From: an uncultured Clostridia bacterium
GTDB taxonomy: Bacteria > Bacillota > Clostridia > TANB77 > CAG-465
Reading direction: 5' to 3'
Assembly: GCA_934169925.1 (NCBI GenBank)
Contig: CAKPOO010000006.1
Span: 1 to 64,000, forward strand
DNA: 64,000 nt
The notes under the pieces were generated by a model that worked only from the letters and a program-made list of their open reading frames with translations, did not search any database and had not been told where the DNA came from. The translations under genes and the position numbers were made by a program. Below, in pieces: positions 17,695 through 26,474 of this stretch; within the stretch, counting starts at the first letter, position 1, and each line of letters begins with the position of its first letter.

Positions 17695-18165
17695 GTGGCA
17701 AGAAAAGGACATATAGCAAAAAGAGAAGTTATGCCAGATCCAATGTACAATTCTAAAGTTGTTACAAAACTTATAAATAAAGTTATGTGGGATGGTAAAA
17801 AAGTAACAGCTCAAAAAATCGTTTATGGTGCGTTCAATATCGTTGCTGAAAAAACTGGAAGAGAAGCTTTAGATGCTTTCCAACAAGCTTTAGATAATGT
17901 TACACCTACTCTTGAAGTAAAAGCAAGACGTGTTGGTGGTGCTACATACCAAGTTCCAATGGAAATTAGAGCTGATAGAAAACAATCTTTAGCAATCAGA
18001 TGGTTAGTTGAATATGCAAGAAAAAGAAATGAACATACTATGGAAGAAAAATTAGCTAATGAAATCATGGATGCTATAAACCAACAAGGTGGAGCATTCA
18101 AGAAAAAAGAAGATACACACAAAATGGCAGAAGCTAACAAAGCATTTGCTCATTACAGATGGTAA
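17695..18165 (+). CDS. rpsG: 30S ribosomal protein S7
   Basis: S7 nucleates assembly of the 30S head. The 156 residues include the N-terminal MARKGHIAKREV, GGATYQVPMEIR and the C-terminal FAHYRW common in Bacillota. The start is GTG at 17695, six bases after an AGGAGGGAAG site. It follows rpsL by 122 bases of structured RNA and precedes fusA by 24 bases. Confidence 0.98.
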   Translation: MARKGHIAKREVMPDPMYNSKVVTKLINKVMWDGKKVTAQKIVYGAFNIVAEKTGREALDAFQQALDNVTPTLEVKARRVGGATYQVPMEIRADRKQSLAIRWLVEYARKRNEHTMEEKLANEIMDAINQQGGAFKKKEDTHKMAEANKAFAHYRW

Positions 18166-18189
18166 TATAAAACCAAAGGAGGAAACCAT

Positions 18190-20271
18190 ATGGCAGGTAG
18201 AGAATATCCTCTTGAGAGGACTAGAAATATCGGTATCATGGCACACATTGATGCTGGTAAAACTACTACTACTGAAAGAATTTTGTTTTACACTGGTAAA
18301 ACACATAAAATCGGAGAAGTACATGATGGTGGAGCTACAATGGACTGGATGGAACAAGAGCAAGAAAGAGGTATAACAATTACTTCTGCTGCTACAACTT
18401 GTTTCTGGAATAATAATAGAATAAATATTATTGATACACCAGGTCACGTTGACTTTACAATTGAAGTTGAAAGATCTCTAAGAGTTCTTGATGGTTCAGT
18501 TACAGTTCTATGCGCAAAAGGCGGTGTACAACCACAATCAGAAACTGTTTGGAGACAAGCAAACAAATATAATGTACCAAGAATGGTATATGTAAATAAG
18601 ATGGATATTACAGGTGCTGACTTTTATAATTGTGTTAAACAATTAAGAGAAAGATTACAAGCAAATGCAGTTCCAATCGCACTTCCAATAGGTAAGGAAG
18701 ATAACTTTAAGGGTCTTGTTGATTTACTTAAAATGGAAGCATTAGTTCATTATGATGATCTTGGAAAAGATGTAAGACATGAACCAATTCCAGATGATAT
18801 GAAAGAAATTGCTGAGAAATATAGAACAGAATTAATCGAACATATCGCTGAAACTGATGATGAATTAATGGAAAAATATTTAAATGGTGAAGAATTCACT
18901 GTTGAAGAAATGAAAGCTGCTATTAGAAAATCTACAATAGCAAACACAATGGTTCCAGTAACTTGTGGAAGTTCATATAAAAACAAATGTGTTCAAGAAT
19001 TACTTGATAACATTGTTGATTATATGCCAGCTCCAACTGATATACCTCATATAAAAGGTGTACTTGAAGATGGAACAGAAGAAGAAAGAAAATCTTCTGA
19101 TGACGAACCATTTGCTGCACTTGCATTTAAAATAATGACAGATCCATATGTTGGAAAATTAACTTTCTTTAGAGTATATTCTGGTACTTTAGAAAGTGGT
19201 TCTTATGTATTAAATGCAAATAAAGGTAAAAAAGAAAGAATTGGTAGACTTATTCAAATGCATGCAAACTCTAGAAAAGATATTGATAAAGTATATGCTG
19301 GAGATATTGCTTGTGCAGTTGGATTAAAAGATGTTGTTACAGGTGATACAATTTGTGATGAAGCACATCCAATCATTCTTGAATCAATAGAATTCCCAGA
19401 ACCAGTTATTGATATAGCTATTGAACCAAAATCAAAAGCTGATCAAGAAAAAATGGCTATAGCTTTAGTAAAACTTGCTGAAGAAGATCCATCATTTAAA
19501 ACTTATACAAACCAAGAAACTGGTCAAACAGTTATCGCTGGTATGGGTGAATTACACTTAGATATCATTGTTGATAGATTAAAAAGAGAATTTAAAGTTG
19601 AATGTAATGTTGGTAAACCACAAGTTGCTTATAAAGAAACTATCAAAAAACCAGTTAAGGTTGAAGGTAAATTCATTAGACAATCTGGTGGTAGAGGACA
19701 ATATGGTCATGTTTGGTTAGAAGTTGAACCAAATGAAACTGGTAAAGGTTATGAATTTGAATCTAAAATCGTTGGTGGTGTTGTTCCTAAGGAATACGTA
19801 AAACCAACAGATGAAGGTGTTCAAGAAGCAATGAGAGCTGGTGTTCTTGCTGGATATCCAGTTGTTGATGTTAAGGTTGCTTTAGTTGATGGTTCATATC
19901 ATGATGTTGACTCATCAGAAGCAGCATTCCACATTGCAGGTTCTATGGCATTTAAAGAAGCTTGCCGTCAAGGTGGAGCAGTTTTACTAGAACCTATAAT
20001 GAAAGTTGAAATAACAGTTCCAGAAGAATATATGGGAGATGTTATTGGAGACGTAAACTCAAGACGTGGAAGAATGGAAGGTATGGATACAGTTCAAGGA
20101 ACTACTACTATCCACTCTTATATTCCACTTTCTGAAATGTTTGGTTATGCAACAGACTTAAGATCTAAAACTCAAGGTAGAGGCGTTTATGCTATGGAAC
20201 CATTTGGATATGAAGAAGTTCCAAAATCAGTTTTAGAATCAATTGTTGCTAGTAGAGCAAAATCAGAATAA
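18190..20271 (+). CDS. fusA: Elongation factor G
   Basis: GTPase that drives ribosomal translocation and, with RRF, recycling. The 693 residues show G1 AHIDAGKTTTTER, the switch region around RGITITSAAT, G3 DTPGHVDFTIEVERS and G4 NKMD, then domains II-V with GGRGQYGHVWLEVEP. AAAGGAGG precedes the ATG. Third gene of the str operon. Confidence 0.99.
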   Translation: MAGREYPLERTRNIGIMAHIDAGKTTTTERILFYTGKTHKIGEVHDGGATMDWMEQEQERGITITSAATTCFWNNNRINIIDTPGHVDFTIEVERSLRVLDGSVTVLCAKGGVQPQSETVWRQANKYNVPRMVYVNKMDITGADFYNCVKQLRERLQANAVPIALPIGKEDNFKGLVDLLKMEALVHYDDLGKDVRHEPIPDDMKEIAEKYRTELIEHIAETDDELMEKYLNGEEFTVEEMKAAIRKSTIANTMVPVTCGSSYKNKCVQELLDNIVDYMPAPTDIPHIKGVLEDGTEEERKSSDDEPFAALAFKIMTDPYVGKLTFFRVYSGTLESGSYVLNANKGKKERIGRLIQMHANSRKDIDKVYAGDIACAVGLKDVVTGDTICDEAHPIILESIEFPEPVIDIAIEPKSKADQEKMAIALVKLAEEDPSFKTYTNQETGQTVIAGMGELHLDIIVDRLKREFKVECNVGKPQVAYKETIKKPVKVEGKFIRQSGGRGQYGHVWLEVEPNETGKGYEFESKIVGGVVPKEYVKPTDEGVQEAMRAGVLAGYPVVDVKVALVDGSYHDVDSSEAAFHIAGSMAFKEACRQGGAVLLEPIMKVEITVPEEYMGDVIGDVNSRRGRMEGMDTVQGTTTIHSYIPLSEMFGYATDLRSKTQGRGVYAMEPFGYEEVPKSVLESIVASRAKSE

Positions 20272-20287
20272 TATTTAAATAGTTAAT

Positions 20288-20323
20288 TACATTGAAAGGT
20301 ATTGCAAAATACTTTTCAATGTA
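20288..20323 (+). promoter_or_regulatory. Stem-loop between fusA and tuf
   Basis: TACATTGAAA pairs with TTTCAATGTA and GTATT with AATAC around a GCAA loop (one internal G/T pair). No T tract follows, so it is not a typical terminator; it may protect or process the very abundant tuf mRNA. Confidence 0.5.
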
Positions 20324-20390
20324 GTAAAATAAAAATTGCAAATGATGCTAGAAATAGCATTATACCGTTAATTTAAGGAGGAATTTAAAA

Positions 20391-21593
20391 ATGGCAAAAG
20401 CAAAGTTTGAAAGAAGCAAACCACATGCTAATATCGGTACTATTGGTCACGTTGACCATGGTAAAACTACTTTAACAGCTGCAATAACAAAATATTGTAG
20501 TTTAACAGGTGGAGCAGAATTTAAAGCATACGATCAAATCGATGGTGCTCCAGAAGAAAGAGCTAGAGGTATCACAATTTCTACAGCTCACGTTGAATAT
20601 GAAACAGCTAACAGACACTATGCTCACGTTGACTGCCCAGGACACGCTGATTACGTTAAAAACATGATCACTGGTGCTGCACAAATGGATGGAGCTATCC
20701 TTGTTGTTTCTGCTGCTGATGGTCCAATGCCACAAACAAGAGAACACATCTTACTTGCTAACCAAGTTGGCGTTAAATACATCGTTGTATTTATGAATAA
20801 ATGTGATATGGTTGACGATCCTGAATTATTAGAATTAGTTGAAATGGATATCAGAGATTTATTATCTAAATATGATTTCCCAGGTGATACTACTCCAATA
20901 ATCAAAGGTTCTGCATTAAAAGTATTAGAATCTACATCAACTGATCCTAATGCTCCAGAATATGCTTGTATCAAAGAATTACTTGATACAATAGACGAAT
21001 ATATCCCAACTCCAGAAAGAGATACTGATAAACCTTTCTTAATGCCAGTTGAAGATGTATTTACAATTACTGGTAGAGGAACTGTTGCTACAGGTAGAAT
21101 CGAAAGAGGAACTTTAAAAATCGGTGAAGAAGTTGAAATCGTTGGTCTTTCTGACGAATCTAAGAAAACAGTTGTAACTGGTATCGAAATGTTCAGAAAA
21201 TCTCTTGAAACTGCAGAAGCTGGTGATAACGCTGGTGTTCTTTTAAGAGGTGTTCAAAGAAACGAAATTGAAAGAGGTCAAGTTATTGCTAAACCTGGTT
21301 CAATTCATCCACACACTGAATTCGAAGCTGAAGTATACGTATTAACTAAAGAAGAAGGCGGAAGACACACTCCATTCTTCAAAGGTTACAGACCACAATT
21401 CTACTTCAGAACAACTGATGTTACTGGTGTAATCGAATTACCTGCTGATAAAGAAATGGTAATGCCTGGTGATAACGTAACTATGAAAATTAAATTAATA
21501 ACACCTATCGCTATCGAAAAAGGATTAAAATTCGCTATTCGTGAAGGTGGTAGAACTGTTGGTGCAGGATCTGTATCTAACGTTATTGCTTAA
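20391..21593 (+). CDS. tuf: Elongation factor Tu
   Basis: GTPase that delivers aminoacyl-tRNA to the ribosome. The 400 residues contain GHVDHGKTT, the effector RGITIST, DCPGHADYVKNMITGAAQMDGA-type G3 region and NKCD, followed by the two beta-barrel domains. AAGGAGGAA precedes the ATG. It ends the str operon at a strong terminator; codons are the most optimised in the window (for example AAC and ATC are frequent), as expected for a highly expressed gene. Confidence 0.99.
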   Translation: MAKAKFERSKPHANIGTIGHVDHGKTTLTAAITKYCSLTGGAEFKAYDQIDGAPEERARGITISTAHVEYETANRHYAHVDCPGHADYVKNMITGAAQMDGAILVVSAADGPMPQTREHILLANQVGVKYIVVFMNKCDMVDDPELLELVEMDIRDLLSKYDFPGDTTPIIKGSALKVLESTSTDPNAPEYACIKELLDTIDEYIPTPERDTDKPFLMPVEDVFTITGRGTVATGRIERGTLKIGEEVEIVGLSDESKKTVVTGIEMFRKSLETAEAGDNAGVLLRGVQRNEIERGQVIAKPGSIHPHTEFEAEVYVLTKEEGGRHTPFFKGYRPQFYFRTTDVTGVIELPADKEMVMPGDNVTMKIKLITPIAIEKGLKFAIREGGRTVGAGSVSNVIA

Positions 21594-21606
21594 TTTTATA
21601 TATAAA

Positions 21607-21631
21607 AGAAGTGCTTAGCACTTCTTTTTTT
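21607..21631 (+). terminator. Terminator of the str operon
   Basis: AGAAGTGCT/AGCACTTCT, 9 bp with a minimal loop, followed by seven T. Confidence 0.9.
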
Positions 21632-21692
21632 GTGCCTAAATGAAAAAACACGTAATAATCTGATATAATTTGCAAAAAAAAATGTAATACTA

Positions 21693-21721
21693 TTGACAAT
21701 ATTGAGTAAATATTAGATAAT
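21693..21721 (+). promoter_or_regulatory. Promoter for acpP
   Basis: TTGACA (21693-21698), 17-bp spacer, GATAAT (21716-21721), 25 bases before the chosen ATG. Confidence 0.8.
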
Positions 21722-21745
21722 AGTGGTAAATAGGAGGTGCTATTG

Positions 21746-21982
21746 ATGGAAGCTATTTTTGAGAGAGTAAAAGATGTTATTGGTGAACAACTTGGAATAG
21801 AAACAGTTGATACAATAACTATGGATACAACATTTATAGAAGATTTAGGAGCTGATTCTTTAGATATAGTTGAACTTATAATGGCTCTAGAAGAAGAATT
21901 TGATCTTGAAATTCCAGAAGCTGATGCAGAAAAAATTTCAACAGTTGGAGATGTTGTAGAATATATTGAAAAAAATCAATAA
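21746..21982 (+). CDS. acpP: Acyl carrier protein
   Basis: Carrier of acyl chains as phosphopantetheine thioesters in fatty-acid and phospholipid synthesis. The 78-residue acidic protein has the attachment serine in GADSLDIVELIMALEEEF. I choose ATG 21746, six bases after AGGAGGTGC, over the GTG at 21737 inside that site. It is transcribed alone, with its own promoter and terminator; the fab and plsX genes that commonly sit beside acpP-rnc in Bacillota are absent. Confidence 0.95.
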   Translation: MEAIFERVKDVIGEQLGIETVDTITMDTTFIEDLGADSLDIVELIMALEEEFDLEIPEADAEKISTVGDVVEYIEKNQ

Positions 21983-21996
21983 TATAATGAATATAT

Positions 21997-22036
21997 AATG
22001 GCAAGGACAATCTTTTGTGCTTGCTATTTTTTTTAT
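21997..22036 (+). terminator. Terminator after acpP
   Basis: AATGGCAAG pairs with CTTGCTATT (one G-U) around a 14-nt loop, followed by eight T. Confidence 0.75.
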
Positions 22037-22101
22037 TTGTATATAATGTTGAAATTTATCCAGAATTTATATATAATATATAGCAAATAGGATGTGAGAA
22101 A

Positions 22102-22809
22102 ATGAATAATGAACAAAGAAAATTGATAGAATTACAAACAAAATTAAAATATACATTTAATGATATTTCACTTTTAAAACTTGCCTTAACACATAAATCA
22201 TATGCTTACGAAGATCAAAATAACATTAAAGAATATAACGAAAGAATAGAATTTTTAGGAGATGCAATATTAGAACATATTATATCAGATTTGTTATATT
22301 TACATACTCCAAATTTTTCTGAAGGAGATATGAGCAAAAAAAGAGCAAGTATCGTATGTGAAAAATCACTAAGCGAAGCAATGAGAAAGATTGGAGCACA
22401 GAATTACATTTATCTTGGAAAATGTGAAATGGCTACAGGTGGTAACTTAAAAGATGCTATAATTGCTGATGCATTTGAAGCTATTTTAGGAGCAATATAT
22501 TTAGATGGTGGCTATGAAATAGCAAGAGATATAGCTTTGGAATTATTAAGTAAAGAAATTGATCAAACACTAAAAGGTCATAATGTAAATGAAGATTACA
22601 AAACAAAACTACAAGAAATTTTACAAAGAAATGGCAATGTAAAAATTGAGTATGTTTTACTAAAAGAATATGGCCCAGAACATGATAAAACATTTGAGGT
22701 TGAAGTTTTATTTAATGGAAAAAAGATTGGTGAAGGAATTGGAAAAAGCAAAAAACAAGCTGAACAAAACTGTGCAAAACAAGCAATTGAACAATTGTCA
22801 AGAAATTAA
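22102..22809 (+). CDS. rnc: Ribonuclease III
   Basis: Double-strand-specific endonuclease for rRNA and mRNA processing. The 235 residues hold the catalytic domain with signature ERIEFLGDAILEHI (acidic residues intact) and ADAFEAILGAIYLDGG, then a C-terminal dsRNA-binding domain from about residue 160 (KTKLQEILQRNG to QAEQNCAKQAIEQL). The ATG follows GGATGTGAG. The next gene reads into its 3' end in another frame. Confidence 0.98.
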   Translation: MNNEQRKLIELQTKLKYTFNDISLLKLALTHKSYAYEDQNNIKEYNERIEFLGDAILEHIISDLLYLHTPNFSEGDMSKKRASIVCEKSLSEAMRKIGAQNYIYLGKCEMATGGNLKDAIIADAFEAILGAIYLDGGYEIARDIALELLSKEIDQTLKGHNVNEDYKTKLQEILQRNGNVKIEYVLLKEYGPEHDKTFEVEVLFNGKKIGEGIGKSKKQAEQNCAKQAIEQLSRN

Positions 22810-23827
22810 ACTTGAACTAAAAAGTGAGTTAAAAAGTATTTTAAATAAAGAAGATCAATATACTATACCTATATTTATACCTCATAAAGGTTGTAAAAAT
22901 GAGTGTGTTTTTTGTAATCAGGTAAAAATTAGTGGAACTGTAAAAAATGTTCCATATGAAGAAGTTGACAAAAAAATACAAGAGTATTTAAAATATTTTG
23001 AAGGGTCTAAAAATAAAAAAATACAAATAGCGTTTTTTGGTGGAAGTTTTACAGGGCTTTGTATTGATGAACAAATCAAGTACCTAAAAATTGCATATAA
23101 ATATATAAAATTAGGAAAAGTAGATAGTATTAGAATATCAACTAGACCGGATTATATTTCTCCAAGGATATTAAAGATGTTAAAAAAATATAACGTAAAG
23201 AATATAGAACTTGGGGTTCAATGTTTAGATGAAGATGTTTTAAAAATTTCTAAAAGGGGACATACAATAAATGATGTTATAAGAGCGTCAAGGCTTATTA
23301 AGTTATATGGTTTTACGCTTGGCCATCAAATGATGATAGGTCTTCCTGGAAGTAGTGATAAAACTGATATAAAAACTATAGAAAAAATAATAAGCTTAGG
23401 TGCGAAAGAAATTAGAATTTATCCTGTTTATGTTATAAAACCAAGTGAACTTTATGATATGTATGTTTCGAAAGAGTATGTACCTTTAACTTTAGAAGAA
23501 GCAGTAATAAGAACAACAGAAGTTGTTAAAATATGTAATAAACATAATATACGTATAATAAGGCTTGGATTACAATCAACAGATGAAATTACCAAAAATA
23601 ATAAAGAAATTGCAGGTCCGGTTTCTGATAATTTAGCAGAATATGTTTTTGCATTATTGGTAAAAGAAAAATTAGAAAAAATAATACAAGAAAAAAATTT
23701 AAAAAATACAGTTATTAAGGTAGAAGTTGATAAAAGATATATTTCTATTGTTAGTGGACCTAAAAAATGTAATAAAGTTTATTTTAAAGAAAAATATGAT
23801 ATTGATTTAATATTAAAAGGAGTATAA
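22715..23827 (+). CDS. Elp3-like radical SAM protein
   Basis: A radical SAM enzyme of the short Elp3/YhcC-like type that commonly follows rnc in Clostridia; its substrate is unproven. The cluster cysteines lie in HKGCKNECVFCNQ, then FFGGSFTGL and the typical RISTRPDYI segment. The start is uncertain: no Met codon exists between the rnc stop and the cysteine motif, so translation must begin inside rnc. ATG 22715 (370 residues) and TTG 22739 are candidates, neither with a strong ribosome site, and coupling to rnc translation is likely. The catalytic domain needs none of the first 40 residues. Confidence 0.85.
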   Translation: MEKRLVKELEKAKNKLNKTVQNKQLNNCQEIKLELKSELKSILNKEDQYTIPIFIPHKGCKNECVFCNQVKISGTVKNVPYEEVDKKIQEYLKYFEGSKNKKIQIAFFGGSFTGLCIDEQIKYLKIAYKYIKLGKVDSIRISTRPDYISPRILKMLKKYNVKNIELGVQCLDEDVLKISKRGHTINDVIRASRLIKLYGFTLGHQMMIGLPGSSDKTDIKTIEKIISLGAKEIRIYPVYVIKPSELYDMYVSKEYVPLTLEEAVIRTTEVVKICNKHNIRIIRLGLQSTDEITKNNKEIAGPVSDNLAEYVFALLVKEKLEKIIQEKNLKNTVIKVEVDKRYISIVSGPKKCNKVYFKEKYDIDLILKGV

Positions 23828-24301
23828 ATGAAAAAAAGAGTTATTTTTACCTCTAGTTCAGGTGGTCATTTAAACGAACTACTTAGATTAGAACCTTTAT
23901 TTAAAGATTATGATTATTTATTAGTTACTGAAAAAACTGATGTAACAGAAAAAATGACAGATAAATATAATATGGAATTTTTAAAATATGGTTCAAGATT
24001 TTATTTTTTCAAATATATATTTGTATTTTTATATAATGTTATAAAATGTATACAAATAGTGGTAAAATTTAAACCAGAAACTGTTGTTACTACAGGAGCT
24101 CATACAGGTGGAATTCTATGTTATGTTGCAAAAATTTTGAATTCATCAACTAAAATAATATATATTGAATCTTTGGCAAAAGCGGATACTCTTTCAATGA
24201 CTGGAAATAATGTATATAAAATTGCAGATAAATTTTATGTACAATGGGAAAGTTTAGCAAATAAATATGAAAAAGCTGAATACATTGGGAGGTTGATGTA
24301 A
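23828..24301 (+). CDS. Alg14-like glycosyltransferase membrane subunit (PssD/EpsE type)
   Basis: Alg14-type proteins bind the lipid acceptor and the membrane and form an active glycosyltransferase with an Alg13-type partner. The 157-residue sequence begins RVIFTSSSGGHLNELLRL, the GGH loop of the GT-B N-terminal domain, and has a hydrophobic segment at about 60-80. AAAGGAG lies just before the ATG. Its TAA shares a base with the ATG of the next gene, which encodes the other half. Acceptor and sugar are unknown; such pairs usually act in capsule or wall-polymer assembly. Confidence 0.88.
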   Translation: MKKRVIFTSSSGGHLNELLRLEPLFKDYDYLLVTEKTDVTEKMTDKYNMEFLKYGSRFYFFKYIFVFLYNVIKCIQIVVKFKPETVVTTGAHTGGILCYVAKILNSSTKIIYIESLAKADTLSMTGNNVYKIADKFYVQWESLANKYEKAEYIGRLM

Positions 24302-24762
24302 TGGTACTTGTATTAATAGGAACACAAAAACAAAGTTTTGAAAGATTATTAAGAACAGTTGAGCATAGTAAAGAACTTGAAAATGAACAAATAGTAGTGC
24401 AATGTGGATATACAGAATACAAATCTAAAAAAATGGAACAATTTCAATTCATGTCACATGATAGAATAATGGAATATATTGATGAAGCAGATTTTATAAT
24501 ATGCCATGGTGGAGTTGGAACAATTTTTGATTGTCTACATAAAGGTAAAAAAGTTTTAGCAATGCCAAGACTTGAAAAATACAAGGAACATGTTGATGAT
24601 CACCAAATTGAAATTTGTAGAGAACTTCAAAAAGAAGGATATATTGAATATTGTTTAGATAATGAAGATTTTGATAGCAAAATTAGGCTATTAAAGGAAA
24701 AAGAATATAAAAAATACGTTTCAAACGATAATTATTTACATATACTAAAAGAAGAAATTTAA
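24301..24762 (+). CDS. Alg13-like glycosyltransferase catalytic subunit (PssE/EpsF type)
   Basis: Partner of the preceding gene, overlapping it by one base. The 153 residues match the C-terminal GT-B half that binds the nucleotide sugar: the start MVLVLIGTQKQSFERLLR, the motif CHGGVGTIFDCLHKGKKVL and PRLEKYKEHVDDHQIEI. In the single-chain relatives (MurG, GT28) these halves are fused, so stable pairing of the two products is expected. Confidence 0.9.
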   Translation: MVLVLIGTQKQSFERLLRTVEHSKELENEQIVVQCGYTEYKSKKMEQFQFMSHDRIMEYIDEADFIICHGGVGTIFDCLHKGKKVLAMPRLEKYKEHVDDHQIEICRELQKEGYIEYCLDNEDFDSKIRLLKEKEYKKYVSNDNYLHILKEEI

Positions 24763-24778
24763 GGTGTGTGATTAATTT

Positions 24779-25645
24779 ATGAAAAATATTGAAAGTGTTC
24801 TTAGTGTAATAAAAGATATGTTATTTATAATTGTTGGAACTTTTTTAGTAAGTTTTGCTATAAAAGTATTTTTGCTTCCAAATGAGTTATCAACTGGAGG
24901 CTTTAGTGGTATTGCAACAATTTTATATTATATTTGTAAATTAAGAGTAGGTTTAACAATTATTATTTTAAACATTCCATTATTTATATTAGCATTAAGA
25001 TATGTTGGAAAAGAATTTACATTTAAATCTATAATAGCAACAATATTACTTTCAGTATTTTTAGAAATTTTTGATTATTCATCTATTATAAATACAAAAT
25101 TGGATTTACTTATATGTTCAATTTTTGGAGGAATTATTACAGGAATTGGGTTATCACTAGTATTTAAGGCAGGTGCTAGTTCAGGTGGTTCTGATTTACT
25201 TGCAAACATTTTGACAAAGTTATATAAAGCAACAAATATTTCAAAACTTTTATTAGTAATTGAATCAGTTATTATATTACTAATGATAATATTTTTGAAA
25301 AATTTAAATGCGGGGTTATACTCAATTATAGCGCTTTTAGTATCTAGTAAAGTAATAGATTTTGTGTTTGAAGGAATTAATAGACAATGTGAAATAACAA
25401 TTATAACAAACAAAAAAGATGAAATTTTAAATGAGATATTATATAATATGGATAGAGGTGCAACAGTTATAAATTCTGTAGGTGCACATAGTAAAATTCC
25501 AAATTATACTATTACATGTATAGTTAATAGAAATGAAGTAAATAAAATGAAAAAGAATATATTAAAAATAGATAAATCTTGCATTTTATATGTAACTATT
25601 GTAAATGAGATAGTTGGAAATGGATTTAAATTAATTGATATTTAA
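24779..25645 (+). CDS. YitT family membrane protein
   Basis: A 288-residue protein with about five to six membrane helices followed by a soluble C-terminal DUF2179 domain (from about residue 200, RQCEITIITNKKDEI). The glycine-rich LSTGGFSGIATILYYI and GASSGGSDLLANIL segments are hallmarks of the YitT family, widespread in Bacillota with no established function. GGTGTGTGAT precedes the ATG. It overlaps none of its neighbours but continues the same-strand run toward the transketolase genes. Confidence 0.9.
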   Translation: MKNIESVLSVIKDMLFIIVGTFLVSFAIKVFLLPNELSTGGFSGIATILYYICKLRVGLTIIILNIPLFILALRYVGKEFTFKSIIATILLSVFLEIFDYSSIINTKLDLLICSIFGGIITGIGLSLVFKAGASSGGSDLLANILTKLYKATNISKLLLVIESVIILLMIIFLKNLNAGLYSIIALLVSSKVIDFVFEGINRQCEITIITNKKDEILNEILYNMDRGATVINSVGAHSKIPNYTITCIVNRNEVNKMKKNILKIDKSCILYVTIVNEIVGNGFKLIDI

Positions 25646-25658
25646 AAAGAGGTTACAA

Positions 25659-26474
25659 ATGAAAAATGATATAGAAAGTTTAAAAAAAATTGCAAATGAT
25701 GTTAGAAAAGATGTTATAAAAATGGTATACAATGCTTCATCTGGTCATCCAGGAGGCAGTTTATCAAGTGTTGAGATTTTAGTAGCACTTTACCATGAAA
25801 TTATGGATTTGTCTTTAGATAATAATGGGCAAAGAATAGATAAATTTATACTTTCAAAAGGTCATGCAGCACCTGTATATTATGCAACTTTAGCATCAAA
25901 AGGATATATTTTAAAAGAAGATTTAAAAGGATTTAGAAAAATAGATGGTTTTTTAGAAGGACATCCAACGAATAAAATAAATGGAATTGATGTTTCTAGT
26001 GGCTCTTTAGGTCAAGGATTATCTATTGCAAATGGAATGGCAATTGCTAAAAAATTAGATGGTAAAAAAGGTTATGTTTATTGTCTAATAGGAGATGGTG
26101 AATCAGAAGAAGGACAAATTTGGGAAGCTTTAATGACTTCTAACAAATATAATTTAAATAATTTAATAGTATTTTTAGATTACAATGGACTTCAAATAGA
26201 CGGAACAATAGAAGAGGTAAAAAAGCAAGGAAATTTTGAAGAAAAATTTAAGGCTTTTGGATTGTTCACACAAGTAATTGATGGCAATGATTTAATGCAA
26301 ATAATAAATGCAGTGGAAAATTCTAAAAAACAAGATAAACCTTCAGTCATAATATGTAAAACTATAAAAGGTAAAGGAATATCTTTTATGGAAAATAAAG
26401 CAAATTGGCATGGAAAAGCTCCAAATGAAGAAGAGTACAAAAAAGCTATGAGTGAATTGGAGGTAAATATATGA
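25659..26474 (+). CDS. Transketolase, N-terminal subunit
   Basis: The thiamine-diphosphate-binding half of a split transketolase (pentose phosphate pathway). The 271 residues include SSGHPGGSLSSVEI, FILSKGHAAPVYYATLA and the ThDP motif GDGESEEGQIWEA...NN. I start at ATG 25659 after AGAGG rather than at the open frame's first codon at 25635, inside yitT. The TGA overlaps the ATG of the C-terminal subunit by four bases, so the two are made together. Split transketolases are common in Clostridia and archaea. Confidence 0.93.
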   Translation: MKNDIESLKKIANDVRKDVIKMVYNASSGHPGGSLSSVEILVALYHEIMDLSLDNNGQRIDKFILSKGHAAPVYYATLASKGYILKEDLKGFRKIDGFLEGHPTNKINGIDVSSGSLGQGLSIANGMAIAKKLDGKKGYVYCLIGDGESEEGQIWEALMTSNKYNLNNLIVFLDYNGLQIDGTIEEVKKQGNFEEKFKAFGLFTQVIDGNDLMQIINAVENSKKQDKPSVIICKTIKGKGISFMENKANWHGKAPNEEEYKKAMSELEVNI

